Part shown: piece by piece, positions 1 through 7,073 of the stretch
How the letters are laid out: each line of letters starts with the position of its first letter
How positions within the stretch are numbered: the stretch's first letter is position 1
Source: JABDIP01 sp965227455
GTDB lineage: Bacteria > Pseudomonadota > Alphaproteobacteria > DSM-16000 > Inquilinaceae
Direction: 5' to 3'
NCBI GenBank assembly: GCA_965227455.1
Contig: OZ245752.1
Span: 4,526,001-4,590,000 of the forward strand
Length of the DNA: 64,000 nucleotides
Translations under genes and position numbers: made by a program
The notes under the pieces: generated by a model
Told to the model about the DNA's origin: nothing
Databases searched by the model: none
The model's input: the letters and a program-made list of their open reading frames with translations, nothing else

Positions 1-111
1 GTCGCGGGCGGGGTTCCGATGCCAGCCCGCTCGGCCCGGCGCGCGATCGGCGATGCGACGGCGTCGGTCATGGGGCGCGGCGCCCCGGCCGTGCCGGAGC
101 AAACGTTCTGC

Positions 112-261
112 GAGCCCCCTCACCCGCCCACGGCTTCGCCGCGGGTCCCCCCCTCTCCCGCGAGGGGAGAGGGAAACAAAGTGCCGGCCTGCAGTTGGTA
201 CCCTCTCCCCTTGCGGGAGAGGGGGGACCCGACGCGAAGCGTTGGGTGGGTGAGGGGGCTA
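112..261. repeat. Long imperfect inverted repeat at the window start
   Basis: The left arm (112-173) and right arm (200-261) are imperfect reverse complements. The outer parts read GAGCCCCCTCACCC and GGGTGAGGGGGCT, and the inner parts read CTCTCCCGCGAGGGGAGAGG and CCTCTCCCCTTGCGGGAGAG. Each arm also carries its own smaller palindrome, so the element folds as nested hairpins. It looks like the dispersed intergenic palindromes common in alphaproteobacterial chromosomes. No gene is supported in 1-339; reading frames through it exist only because of its high GC content. It lies downstream of the malE-like gene and could end that transcript. Confidence 0.7.
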
Positions 262-339
262 CGAAAGGCTTCCGCCGCTCAGGCGGTCCACCTCCCATTG
301 CCGCAAGCCCCAACCGCATCGCCCCGCCCCGAGGCTAGA

Positions 340-1521
340 TCATGATCCGCCCTGCAATATGCGTTCGGCGGCCGCGTCCAGGGCCTCATCCGGAGTCTGG
401 CGGCCGGAGGCCAGGTTCTGCAGGGCCACGCCCATGGAGGACCAGAAGCGGCCCATTTCCGGGATGTTGGGCATCGGCTCGCCGGCCTCCGCACTGGCCA
501 GGGTGGCGGCGATGTTGGCGTCGCCCTTCAACTCCTCAAAGAAGGCGGCGGAGGCCGGGGCGCCCAGGGGCACGTCGGCGTCGATGGCGCGCAGCCCGTC
601 AAGCGTCAGGACGTAGTTCTCCAGGAACTCCACGGCCAGATCCTTGTTCGGGCTGGCGGCGTTGATCATGCCGCCCAACACGCCGACGAAGGGGCGCGAG
701 GGCTGGCCGGCGACGGCCGGGATCGGCGCCACGCCGAAATCGATGCCGTTGTCGCGCAGGTTCTGCCACGCCCAGGGGCCGTTGATCATCATGGCGATCT
801 CGCCGCTGGTGACGCCGGCCTCCATGACGGAGTAGGTGGCGCCCTCGGCCATGACGCCGTCGGCGATCATCTGGCGGATCAGGGCGCCGCCGGTCTTCGC
901 CCCGTCGGAATTGACGCCGGTGACGTCGGTGTCGAAGCCGTCGGCTGTCTTCTCGAAGACGAAGCCGCCATTGGCGGCCAGGATCGGCCAGGTGAAATAG
1001 GTGTTGGTGTAGTCCCACAGGATGGCGCGGGCGCCCTTCTCCTGCAGCTCGGCATCGATGGCGATCACCTCCTCGAAAGTGGCCGGCGGCTCGGGCACCA
1101 GATCCTTGTTGTAGATCAGGCTGATGGCCTCGACCGAGATCGGATAGCCCCAGAGCTGGCCATTGAAGGTGAAGGCGTCCCAGGCGAGGTCGATGACGTC
1201 GGCGGTGACCTCCGGCGATGGCTCGATCGGCGACAGCAGGCCGGCGCCGGCCCATTCGCCCAGCCGGTCGTGCGGCCAGAAGAAGATGTCCGGCCCCTCG
1301 CCGGCGCTGGCGGATTGCTGGAACTTGTTGGTGGCGTCGTCCGGGTGCTCGACGATCACCGGGATGCCCAGCTCCTCTTCGAACAGATTGCCGACCTCCT
1401 GCAGACCGTCATAGCCCTTGTCGCCGTTGATCCAGACGCGCAGCACGCCGTCCTCGAAGGCAGCCGCCGGGGTGCCGGCAAGCAGCGCGGAGACGGCCAA
1501 CAAGCCGATGATTTTCCTCAT
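340..1521 (-). CDS. malE: Periplasmic maltose/maltodextrin-binding protein (MalE-like)
   Basis: This is a substrate-binding protein of an ABC sugar importer, secreted to the periplasm where it binds maltodextrins and delivers them to a membrane permease. The 393-residue product starts with a signal peptide (MRKIIGLLAVSALLAG, cleavage near TPAAA-F). The mature part follows E. coli MalE closely from memory, with blocks such as VWINGDKGY, FFWPHDRLGEWAG, YPISVEAISLIYNKDL, YFTWPILAANGG, INGPWAWQN, GQPSRPFVGVL, NAASPNKDLA and ASGRQTPDEAL. The ATG at 1521 was chosen because GGGAGG precedes it and it begins the signal peptide; the frame stays open upstream without conservation. No MalF, MalG or MalK gene lies in the window, so partners must be elsewhere. 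Confidence 0.92.
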   Translation of the reverse strand: MRKIIGLLAVSALLAGTPAAAFEDGVLRVWINGDKGYDGLQEVGNLFEEELGIPVIVEHPDDATNKFQQSASAGEGPDIFFWPHDRLGEWAGAGLLSPIEPSPEVTADVIDLAWDAFTFNGQLWGYPISVEAISLIYNKDLVPEPPATFEEVIAIDAELQEKGARAILWDYTNTYFTWPILAANGGFVFEKTADGFDTDVTGVNSDGAKTGGALIRQMIADGVMAEGATYSVMEAGVTSGEIAMMINGPWAWQNLRDNGIDFGVAPIPAVAGQPSRPFVGVLGGMINAASPNKDLAVEFLENYVLTLDGLRAIDADVPLGAPASAAFFEELKGDANIAATLASAEAGEPMPNIPEMGRFWSSMGVALQNLASGRQTPDEALDAAAERILQGGS

Positions 1522-1600
1522 GGTGGAGAGCCTCCCTGAAAGGCCTGTGTTGGTGTTCGCGGCGGCACCGGCATCCGCGCCGGCACGGTTGGGGAAACCT

Positions 1601-1615
1601 TTGCACAGGTTGCAA
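1601..1615. promoter_or_regulatory. Candidate LacI-type operator upstream of malE
   Basis: TTGCACAGGTTGCAA is an inverted repeat (TTGCA, 5-nt spacer, TGCAA) about 80 bp upstream of the malE start. LacI-family regulators of sugar uptake often bind TTGCAA-containing palindromes. No such regulator gene is in the window, so this is a sequence-based guess only. Confidence 0.3.
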
Positions 1616-1740
1616 CGCTCCGCCACCGCCATCGTATTGCGGGCAGCCGTTTTGGCTTCATGGTTAACGGTTTGTCTACGACGTCCGGTCAGACTGGCTG
1701 GGTTGCCGCGATCCTCTCGAGCGACCCCACGAGCACAGCC

Positions 1741-2130
1741 ATGTCGACGGAAACCCTGACCCTCATCGTCGCGATCGTCCTGACCGTGATCGGCGTCGGC
1801 GCGTTCGGCCATTATTTCGTCTGGGTCGGCACCTGGCCCAGGACATCGGGCAAGGTGGTCGGGAACGACGCGCGCAAGAGCGGCCATCATCGGCACGACC
1901 AGTACTCCTATTTCCCGCGGGTCGAGTTCATCGCCGCCGACGGCCAGACTTACGAAGTGCGCGGCGATGTGGGGCGCAACACGGAATGGCCGCTGGGCTG
2001 GATCGTCGGCGTGCGATACCGGCCAACCAACCCGAACCACGCCAGCATCGCCAAGGACTGGCAGCGCCTGGTGTTCGCTGGCGCCTTCCTCGGCTTCGCG
2101 GCGGCGAGCTGGTGGGCGCTGCTCAAGTAG
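1741..2130 (+). CDS. DUF3592-like small membrane protein
   Basis: The 129-residue product has an N-terminal membrane helix (about residues 6-27, LTLIVAIVLTVIGVGAFG), a compact soluble middle with a VEFIAADGQTYEVRGDVG segment and a WIVGVRYRPTNPNHA segment, and a C-terminal helix (about 110-128). This layout is typical of DUF3592 proteins, which place a small beta-rich domain between two helices; their function is unknown. The ATG at 1741 starts the first helix. The frame is open 81 bases further upstream, but that extension shows no signal or helix. It is divergent from malE and seems monocistronic. Confidence 0.6.
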   Translation: MSTETLTLIVAIVLTVIGVGAFGHYFVWVGTWPRTSGKVVGNDARKSGHHRHDQYSYFPRVEFIAADGQTYEVRGDVGRNTEWPLGWIVGVRYRPTNPNHASIAKDWQRLVFAGAFLGFAAASWWALLK

Positions 2131-2295
2131 GAGCGACGGGCTCGAACTATGAGCATGCCTGCGGTTCGGACGTCGCCGCATGCTCCCAATAAAGATTCAG
2201 ACCTCAACCATTAGATGTCGATGGTTTCCGCTCATTTGACAATGTAGCGGGCGTGCCTATTGTCATTGGCGAATAAACGAGCCAATTCATGCCGC

Positions 2296-2787
2296 ATGAC
2301 ATCAAATCCCGGCGATAGAGGATTTTTGGACGATACTTCCGATCTTATTCGCGAAATTTTCTTTTATTGGGAAAAGAGCTGCGGATCGCGGAAGATGCCC
2401 AGAAGGCGGGATTTTGACCCGGTCGATCTGCCGGCGCACCTGCCCGGCCTGCTGCTGATCGACGTGGAGGGCGTCGATAAAACCGGGATCGGCCGCTACC
2501 GCTATCGCGTCGTCGGCACCGCGGAAGTGGCCAATCGCGGCCACGACCCGACCGGCAAGCTGGTCGTCGAGGGGTTTTTCGGGCCCAGCGAGGAGGAGAT
2601 CATCGCTTCGTATGAGGCGGTGCGGCTGCATCGCACCTTCCTCTACGAACCGCTGCATTTCGTGACCGAGGAGAACCGTGTGGTCGACGAATACTCGATC
2701 CTTCTGCCCCTCTCCGAGGATGGCAAGGCGGTCAGCCAGATCCTGGTCTTCTCCGAGCGGCGCGTGCGCCGCAGCATGCGGTCGTAG
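2296..2787 (+). CDS. PAS_5-family (PAS-fold) protein
   Basis: The 163-residue protein contains the PAS_5 signature seen in many alphaproteobacterial orphan proteins: a helix followed by DFDPVDLPAHLPGLLLIDVE, a GRYRYRVVGTAEVANRGHDPTGK strand-turn segment near the middle, and ILLPLSEDGKAVSQILVF near the end. Such proteins are single PAS domains without an output domain and may sense a small ligand; no ligand is known. The ATG at 2296 was chosen over an upstream TTG at 2260, but neither has a clear ribosome site, so the start is uncertain. The 165 bases before it hold no recognisable gene. Confidence 0.65.
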   Translation: MTSNPGDRGFLDDTSDLIREIFFYWEKSCGSRKMPRRRDFDPVDLPAHLPGLLLIDVEGVDKTGIGRYRYRVVGTAEVANRGHDPTGKLVVEGFFGPSEEEIIASYEAVRLHRTFLYEPLHFVTEENRVVDEYSILLPLSEDGKAVSQILVFSERRVRRSMRS

Positions 2788-2790
2788 ATC

Positions 2791-3828
2791 TCACCCGACC
2801 TGTTCGAATCCGATCAGCACATTGGCGGTGTTGGTTCCGATTTCCGGCACCCCGTATCCCCCTTCCATGCAGAACAGGGTCGGCAGACCCAGCCGGCCCA
2901 GGGTCTCGCCATACCGCGTAAAATCGTCGCGGCCCAGCCGGAAGAAGCTGATCGGGTCTTTCTCGTAGGTATCGACGCCCAGCGAGACAATCAGCGCCTC
3001 GGCCCCGAATTCCCGGACGCGTGCGAGAGCGTCGTCCAGCGCCTCGGACCACCGGTCATATGCGGTTTCCCGCGGCAGCGGATAGTTGGCCGTGAAGCCC
3101 TCGCCGGCTCCGGTCCCGGTCTCGTCGGCGAAGCCCAGGAAATGCGGGAACGCGTCCTTCGGATCGCCATGGATCGACAGGACCAGCACATCGGCGCGGT
3201 CGTAGAAGATGTCCTGGGTGCCGTTGCCGTGGTGGAAGTCAACATCCAGGACGGCAACCCGGGCGGCGCCGGCATGGTGAAGCCATTGTGCGCCGATCGC
3301 CGCGTGGTTCAGATAGCAGTAGCCGCCGAGCAGATCGCGCGCGGCGTGATGCCCCGGCGGCCGGCACAAAGCGAACGCGCCCCGCTCGCCGCCGCTGACC
3401 AGCTTCGCTCCCGTCAAAGCGCAACGGGTCGCCGCTAGCGCCGCTTCCCAGGTGCCGGCGGTGATCGCGGTTTCCGACGCGAAGGCATAGTAGCCGAGCA
3501 GCCCATCGATATCGTCGGGCGGACGCTGGGCCATGCGGCGGGCCGGGAAGCAGGTGGGTATGGCCTCGCTGGCATACCCCTCCGTGCTCCAGCGTTGCCA
3601 TGCCGTCTCGAGAAATCGGACATAGCCCGTGTCGTGGACCGCCAATACGGGTTCCATACCAAACATCTCGGGTGCGATGACCGGTCCGAGATCGGCCTTG
3701 CCGACCGCTTTCAGGATCAATTCGGCGCGGAACGGCGACTCAAACGGCGTGACCAACTCGCCGCCATAGAGTTCGTTCTTCGGTGCGTGCAGCCGATGCT
3801 TGTCCGAATAGACCGTGATCATGCGCAT
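2791..3828 (-). CDS. aphA: Acetylpolyamine amidohydrolase (histone-deacetylase superfamily)
   Basis: This zinc-dependent amidohydrolase removes acetyl groups from acetylputrescine, acetylcadaverine and similar acetylpolyamines in the cytoplasm. The 345-residue length fits the about 341-residue family. Deacetylase signatures are visible: CRPPGHHA (histidine pair), GYCYLNHAAIGAQ, VLDVDFHHGNGTQDIFY (Asp/His zinc ligands), SIHGDPKDAFPHFLGF, SLGVDTYEKDPISFF and a C-terminal MEGGYGVPEIG. The NELYGGELVTPFESPFRAE N-terminus and the PISFF segment match acetylpolyamine amidohydrolases rather than AcuC or histone deacetylases, from memory of the Mycoplana enzyme. Two in-frame ATGs exist (3828 and 3822); the first is given. 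The gene is convergent with the PAS_5 gene, 3 bases apart. Confidence 0.88.
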   Translation of the reverse strand: MRMITVYSDKHRLHAPKNELYGGELVTPFESPFRAELILKAVGKADLGPVIAPEMFGMEPVLAVHDTGYVRFLETAWQRWSTEGYASEAIPTCFPARRMAQRPPDDIDGLLGYYAFASETAITAGTWEAALAATRCALTGAKLVSGGERGAFALCRPPGHHAARDLLGGYCYLNHAAIGAQWLHHAGAARVAVLDVDFHHGNGTQDIFYDRADVLVLSIHGDPKDAFPHFLGFADETGTGAGEGFTANYPLPRETAYDRWSEALDDALARVREFGAEALIVSLGVDTYEKDPISFFRLGRDDFTRYGETLGRLGLPTLFCMEGGYGVPEIGTNTANVLIGFEQVG

Positions 3829-3884
3829 GCCTCTTCTGTTCGGATGCGGATGGTAATCCGCCCCGCCAGGCATGCGAAGCCGGG

Positions 3885-4907
3885 TTATGCGGCCCCGGGC
3901 AGGCCCTTGGTGGTGGAATACTCGAAATGCAGCACTTCGTCGGGATGGACCAGCGGGAACATGGTGTGGGCCGCCGCCGCGGCTTCCGCGAAGCCGGTCA
4001 GGATCAGCTTCAGCTTGCCGGTATAGGTGGCGATATCGCCGATGGCGAAGATGCCGGGCACGTTGGTGGCGCTGGTCGACTGGTCGATGGCGATGTGGTT
4101 GCGGTCCAGGTTCAGCCCCCAATCGGCGATCGGGCCCAGATTCATCGACAGGCCGAAGAAGGGTAGCAACGCATCCGCCTCCAGCCGCCGCTCGTCGCCG
4201 TCCAGGGTGCGCACGATGACGGCGGAGAGCTGGGTGCCGTCGCCGTCCAGCCCGGCCAGCTGATAGGGCACCACCAGCTCCACCTTCCCGGCCTCGGCCA
4301 GGGCGTGCAGCTTGGCGACGCTGTCGGGCGCACCGCGGAATTTCGGCCGCCGGTGCACCACCATCACGGACTCGGCGATGTCGGCCAGGATGATCGACCA
4401 ATCCAGCGCGCTGTCGCCGCCGCCGGCGATCACCACCCGCTTGCCGCGATAGGCCTCGCGCTTGGCGACCATGTAGTGGACGCTGGTGCCCTCATAGCCT
4501 TCGATGCCGGCCAACGGCGGCCGGTTCGGCCCGAAGGCGCCGACCCCGGCGGCGATCATCACGCAGCGTGCGTCGATCCGGGTGCCGGTCGAGGTCTCCA
4601 GCAGCCAGCGCTCATTGTCCTGCCGGGTCAGGGTCTCGACCCGCTGGCCGAGATGGTAGACCGGGTCGAAGGGCGCCGCCTGGGCCTGCAGCTGCTCGAT
4701 CAGCCCGGACGCCTCGATCACCGGGTAGCCCGGAATGTCGTAGATCGGCTTTTCCGGATAGAGCGCCGCGCATTGCCCGCCGGCGACGTCCAGCACGTCG
4801 ATGACATGGCAGTTCATGCGCAGCATGCCGCATTCGAAGACCCCGAACAGGCCCACCGGGCCGGCCCCGATTATGGCGACATCGGTCATATGCGGTGCAT
4901 CGGTCAT
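3885..4907 (-). CDS. Ferredoxin/flavodoxin-NADP+ reductase, thioredoxin-reductase type
   Basis: The 340-residue flavoprotein belongs to the thioredoxin-reductase-like ferredoxin-NADP reductases (YumC type). It carries an N-terminal FAD-binding motif (VAIIGAGPVGLFGVFECGM, residues about 9-27), a second nucleotide-binding motif RVVIAGGGDSALDW, and a C-terminal FAD contact region GIFAIGDIATYTG. The redox-active CxxC of true thioredoxin reductases is absent; GGQCAALYPEKPIYDIPG, typical of the reductase subgroup, is present instead. It probably moves electrons from NADPH to ferredoxin or flavodoxin. Start MTDAPHMTDVAI at 4907 was chosen; a further in-frame ATG lies 6 codons in. It lies 56 bases upstream of aphA on the same strand. 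Confidence 0.85.
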   Translation of the reverse strand: MTDAPHMTDVAIIGAGPVGLFGVFECGMLRMNCHVIDVLDVAGGQCAALYPEKPIYDIPGYPVIEASGLIEQLQAQAAPFDPVYHLGQRVETLTRQDNERWLLETSTGTRIDARCVMIAAGVGAFGPNRPPLAGIEGYEGTSVHYMVAKREAYRGKRVVIAGGGDSALDWSIILADIAESVMVVHRRPKFRGAPDSVAKLHALAEAGKVELVVPYQLAGLDGDGTQLSAVIVRTLDGDERRLEADALLPFFGLSMNLGPIADWGLNLDRNHIAIDQSTSATNVPGIFAIGDIATYTGKLKLILTGFAEAAAAAHTMFPLVHPDEVLHFEYSTTKGLPGAA

Positions 4908-5034
4908 GATCGGGTCTCGGGAACGGGTTTGATCGGTGAAGGACTGGATCGCAGATCGATCAGCGCAGTTCAATCATCGTGACCGGGCGATTCCATGGCA
5001 ATGACAGTGCCGGCCGTTGGGCGGAAAGCAGGTC

Positions 5035-5060
5035 GGGGGACACGGCACCCCGTGTCCCCC
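5035..5060 (-). terminator. GC-rich hairpin downstream of the EF-Tu-like gene
   Basis: Arms 5035-5045 (GGGGGACACGG) and 5050-5060 (CCGTGTCCCCC) are perfectly complementary with a 4-base loop, 15 bases after the stop codon of the EF-Tu-like gene. The U-tract is weak, so termination efficiency is unclear. Confidence 0.5.
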
Positions 5061-5075
5061 TTCCCATCGCCGGCT

Positions 5076-6263
5076 TTAGTGCACCTCCGTCACGAGGCCG
5101 GCGCCGACGGTCCGGCCGCCTTCGCGCAGGGCGAAGCGCATGCCGGGCTCGAAGGCCACCGGCCGCTCCAGGTCGAAGCGCACGGTTCGGCGGTCGCCGG
5201 GCAGCACGCCCGTGGCCTCATCGGTCTCGGCCAGCGCGACGCTGCCGGTCACGCCGGTCAGGCCGAAGAAGAACTGCGGCTTGTAGCCGGACCTAAACGG
5301 GGTCCGGCGTCCGCCTTCCTCGGCCGTCAGCACATACAGCTCGGCGGCACCGGCCTGGCGCGGCGCCACCGATCCCGGCGCCACCAGCACCTGGCCGCGC
5401 TGGACCGCGTCCCGATGCAGGCCGCGCAGCAGCAGGCCGACATTCTGGCCGGCCTCGGCCATCGGAATGTCGCGCCGGAAGGCCTGCATGGCGCTCACCA
5501 CCACCGTGCGGGCATCGCCGTCGGCGTCGGTCAGGCCGACGATCTCCACCGGGTCCTGCGGCCGCAGGACGCCACGCTCCACCCGGCCGGTGCACACCGT
5601 GCCGCGACCCTGGATGGTCATGACATCCTCGATCGGCATCAGGAACGGCGCCGCCAGGTCCCGCGCCGGATCGGGGATGCGGGAATCCATGCAGGCGACC
5701 AGCGCCCGGATGGCATCGACCGCCGGGTCGTCGATCCGGCCGGCCTCCGCCGCCTGCAGCGCCTTCAGTGCCGATCCGCGCACCACGGGAGCGTCCGCAT
5801 AGCCAAGGCCGGCCAGCATCTCCGTCACCTCCAGCTCGACGAGCTCGAGCAGCTCCGGATCCGCCACATCGACCTTGTTCACGAACACCACGATGTGCTC
5901 CAGGCCCAGCTGACGCGCCAGCACGACGTGCTCACGGGTCTGCTCCTGCGGGCCCTGGGACCCGTCGACCAGCAGGATCGCGCCGTCCATCTGGGCCGCG
6001 CCCGTGATCATGTTCTTCACGTAATCGGCGTGGCCCGGGCAGTCGATATGCGCGTAGTGCCGGTGCGCGGATTCGTACTCCACATGGGTGGCGTTGATCG
6101 TCACCCCGCGAGCCCTCTCCTCCGGCGCCTTGTCGATCTGATCGAAATCCATCGGGTTACCGCCGTGGAGGGCCGCCATGATCTTCGTCAGCGCGGCCGT
6201 CAGCGTGGTCTTGCCGTGATCCACGTGGCCAATGGTTCCGACGTTCACATGCAGCTTGGTCAT
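5076..6263 (-). CDS. tuf: Divergent elongation factor Tu paralogue
   Basis: EF-Tu is a GTPase that carries aminoacyl-tRNA to the ribosome. All three EF-Tu domains are present over 395 residues. The G motifs are intact: GHVDHGKT (12-19), RGVTIN, DCPGHADYVKNMITGAAQMDGA, NKVD (about 127-130) and SALKAL. Domain 2 has RGTVCTGRVERG and domain 3 ends REGGRTVGAGLVTEV. It is clearly divergent from a housekeeping copy: the N-terminus is about 7 residues shorter, VVAATDGPMPQTREH is replaced by VDGSQGPQEQTREH, GGRHTPF is GGRRTPF, and the loops in 180-210 and 240-260 differ. It stands alone, not in the rpsL-fusA or secE context. The ATG at 6263 is preferred because GGAGGAG immediately precedes it; the upstream ATG at 6275 overlaps that site. 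Confidence 0.85.
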   Translation of the reverse strand: MTKLHVNVGTIGHVDHGKTTLTAALTKIMAALHGGNPMDFDQIDKAPEERARGVTINATHVEYESAHRHYAHIDCPGHADYVKNMITGAAQMDGAILLVDGSQGPQEQTREHVVLARQLGLEHIVVFVNKVDVADPELLELVELEVTEMLAGLGYADAPVVRGSALKALQAAEAGRIDDPAVDAIRALVACMDSRIPDPARDLAAPFLMPIEDVMTIQGRGTVCTGRVERGVLRPQDPVEIVGLTDADGDARTVVVSAMQAFRRDIPMAEAGQNVGLLLRGLHRDAVQRGQVLVAPGSVAPRQAGAAELYVLTAEEGGRRTPFRSGYKPQFFFGLTGVTGSVALAETDEATGVLPGDRRTVRFDLERPVAFEPGMRFALREGGRTVGAGLVTEVH

Positions 6264-6304
6264 TGTCTCCTCCATCGATTGCCTGCGAAATGCAGGCCCA
6301 AAAA

Positions 6305-6346
6305 CGCCGAAAGCCCCTTCCGGGGGTCCGGAAGGGGCTTTCGGCG
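6305..6346 (-). terminator. Strong rho-independent hairpin in the leader of the EF-Tu-like gene
   Basis: Arms 6305-6323 and 6328-6346 form a perfect 19-bp stem with a 4-base loop. On the minus strand the stem is followed by TTTTT (bases 6304-6300), so it is a textbook intrinsic terminator read toward the EF-Tu-like gene. It sits only about 40 bases upstream of that gene's start and no gene lies between it and the divergent tsaE. It therefore looks like a leader attenuator, or an element shielding the gene from upstream transcription. Confidence 0.7.
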
Positions 6347-6572
6347 AACGATGCCTTTGACGGGCAGTCAGTTCACATCAGCAGTTCCGAACGCGCACGA
6401 CTCATGTCCCGGGCTCGCTGGCGAACCCAGTTCCGGTGCAAACGGTGCTGAAGAAACGATCTGTCGCGTCATGGCCGGGGATACATATGCAGGGTGCGTT
6501 GCGATGTCAATGAACGGGCCGGACCGGGATCGCCCCTTGCGGCGGCATGCCGGCCCCCGGACAATCGCTGCG

Positions 6573-7073
6573 ATGACCGACACCATGCCAGACCCCGCCG
6601 CCGGCGCGCTGTCGCTTGCGCTGCCCGATCAGGCGGCGACCGAGGCCCTTGCGGCGCGGCTTGCGGCGGTCTTGCGGCCGGGCGATGTGCTGGCCATGGG
6701 CGGCGATCTCGGGGCCGGGAAGACGACTCTCGCGCGGGCCCTGATTCGCGCGGCGGCCGGTGCCGAGGTCGAGGTGCCGAGCCCGACCTTCACCCTGGTG
6801 CAGACCTACGACCTGCCGGTGGGGCCGATCTGGCATTTCGACCTGTATCGGCTGTCGGGGCCGGACGAGGTGATCGAACTGGGCTGGGACGAGGCCCGCG
6901 CCGGCGGCATCGCGCTTGTCGAATGGCCGGATCGGCTGGGGCCCCTGCTGCCGGCGGACCGATTGGAGATCGACCTGTCCTTCGGTGCCGAGGCCGGAAG
7001 CCGCATCGCTAATATCTCGGCGTCGCCGGAATGGGCCGGTCGCCTGGCCGCAATCATGGATGCCGGCCGGTGA
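6573..7073 (+). CDS. tsaE: tRNA threonylcarbamoyladenosine biosynthesis ATPase TsaE
   Basis: TsaE is the small ATPase that works with TsaB and TsaD to place the threonylcarbamoyl group on A37 of ANN-decoding tRNAs. The 166-residue product has the family's Walker A motif GGDLGAGKTT (43-52), the switch-like SPTFTLVQTYD segment (70-80), HFDLYRLSGPDE (88-99) and LVEWPDRLG (115-123). Start MTDTMPD at 6573 gives the usual length; a second ATG lies 4 codons in. The stop codon overlaps the GTG start of addB (GTGA), implying translational coupling. The amgK/murU-type genes that often lie between tsaE and addB in alphaproteobacteria are absent. Confidence 0.93.
   Translation: MTDTMPDPAAGALSLALPDQAATEALAARLAAVLRPGDVLAMGGDLGAGKTTLARALIRAAAGAEVEVPSPTFTLVQTYDLPVGPIWHFDLYRLSGPDEVIELGWDEARAGGIALVEWPDRLGPLLPADRLEIDLSFGAEAGSRIANISASPEWAGRLAAIMDAGR

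Noticed and set aside
340..2181. 613-residue minus-strand frame extending malE upstream
   Set aside because: The first 220 residues lack conservation, precede a clear signal peptide and overlap the DUF3592 gene; the gene starts at 1521.
4995..7073. 692-residue plus-strand frame reaching back from tsaE
   Set aside because: Its first 526 residues run antisense through the EF-Tu-like gene; only the last 166 residues are TsaE.
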